From positions 8,370,001-8,434,000 of the forward strand of contig CP053175.1 in NCBI GenBank assembly GCA_014607495.2: a DNA stretch of 64,000 nucleotides. Direction: 5' to 3'. This DNA is from Carposina sasakii. Taxonomy: Eukaryota > Arthropoda > Insecta > Lepidoptera > Carposinidae. A model generated the notes under the pieces. That model ran no database searches. It was not told the origin of the DNA and worked only from the letters and a program-made list of their open reading frames with translations. Of this stretch, positions 63,193-64,000 are shown in pieces; positions within the stretch are counted from its first letter, which is position 1; every line of letters starts with the position of its first letter. A program made the translations under genes and the position numbers.

Positions 63193-64000
63193 AAATAAAA
63201 ATTACAGCATTTTTTCTAAATAAATCCAGTAAAGAGCTAATTTTTCTCGATATACAGTTTTATTGAAAAATCCGAACAAGGGTACCAGCAGAAACTATTT
63301 ACCATGGATATTGATACAGGTAAATACATGATATTTATAAACTATATAGCGCTTAACCTCATTGTTGGGGTTTTTATTATTTACAATATGCATATTACAT
63401 GTGGCCGAGTTATAAGATCCTAGTAATATACATAAAAAAACAAACAAACACCATTTTTCTTCATTATAATTATTTTTGTTCTAACAAAACTACTGCACGC
63501 TAGCTACCTACCTTATATGTACATGAATTCCAACCCTCATACCGATGGGTACCTACAGGCAAATGGCAGTCAGTGATTGGCTTATACTGCGCTGTGAAGC
63601 CTACTTCTACATTAACGGTTGCAGAGGAACATTGATAATGACACCTTGTCTTACACTTAGGTGTATAATGAACTTTTCTACCTACATTAGAAACTCGATT
63701 AACTGGACTATTAATATTAATTAATGGACTAATTGATGGCATTTGGATAATCGAATATCCGGATAAGCGAATGTATGAATGAAGAATTGCAATTTAATGC
63801 ATATATAAGGTATTTTATGGGTTCCGGTAGCGTTAGCAACTTTTTTATATAATTATAATGCTTTTTCACAGAGCAAAGGACTAGATATTGGTTGCCCAGT
63901 TACTCGTAGTTTGTAAAAACCGACAATTCAGACGCACGTCAAGAGCAGTTAGCAAAAGCAATGCGATAGCGAAAATTGCTTATCAAATTCATATTATATA
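63193..64000. other. Right edge of the window
   Basis: A short exon-like ATGGATATTGATACAG before a GTAAAT donor at 63303-63318 (plus strand), a minus-strand frame at 63500-63742 with CKTRCHYQCS, a TTTGGATAATCGAATATCCG pogo-like end near 63743, and the start of the AGCAAAAGCAATGCGATAGC MITE at 63953. None is firm. Confidence 0.35.

Noticed and set aside
1..64000. CRISPR arrays or bacterial operons
   Set aside because: No regularly spaced identical repeats with unique spacers; tandem arrays present are minisatellites or coding repeats.

Overview
The window is a stretch of an AT-rich insect nuclear chromosome, almost certainly from a moth or butterfly. The evidence is the dispersed repeats (3' tails of an RTE-type LINE ending in a TGATGATGATG run, tRNA-derived SINEs, elements ending in ACACCCTGTA) and large, repeat-filled introns. 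Two conserved host genes lie in tandem on the minus strand. RBM25, a nuclear U1-snRNP-associated splicing factor, occupies 692-16545 as ten exons; its C-terminal PWI end lies beyond base 1. Syntaxin 17, the autophagosome SNARE, occupies 23115-38401 as six exons with matching phases and a predicted length of 315 aa.

Nearly everything else is mobile DNA. The Syx17 intron between exons 3 and 4 carries a complete hAT transposon (25375-30104, 8-bp target duplication). It also carries a complete Sola-like transposon (30366-34369, 4-bp duplication). A second Sola-like element (57941-62925, 4-bp duplication) sits inside a SINE that had also received a LINE-type insert. MITEs, SINE clusters and two related minisatellite arrays fill the introns and intergenic space.

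The most unusual region is 42.1-54.5 kb, where bacterial-looking DNA appears to be built into the insect chromosome. It holds: (i) a tail fragment of a small membrane protein; (ii) an intronless gene of about 1,440 codons (42574-46800 plus 52120-52215) with two diverged nuclease-like domains followed by sixteen 46-residue helical repeats of TALE-like pattern, and basic segments at both ends; (iii) an Rpn-type PD-(D/E)XK nuclease pseudogene interrupted by (iv) a group II intron with its maturase. The source was probably an intracellular symbiont of the Rickettsia/Wolbachia type (inference). The block is decayed. Two eukaryotic insertions with clean target duplications lie inside it: a BEL/Pao retroelement (5 bp) and a 425-bp insert (9 bp). 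These argue for chromosomal residence rather than contamination.

The BEL/Pao element (46801-52114) has identical LTRs and an integrase-envelope reading frame. Next to its 5' LTR, where only an 18-nt primer-binding site is expected, lies the complement of an entire tRNA-Tyr. That copy has its intron, a 3' CCA and a substitution exactly at position 58, and the 5' half of the element is missing. This looks like a fossil of reverse transcription running through the whole tRNA primer.
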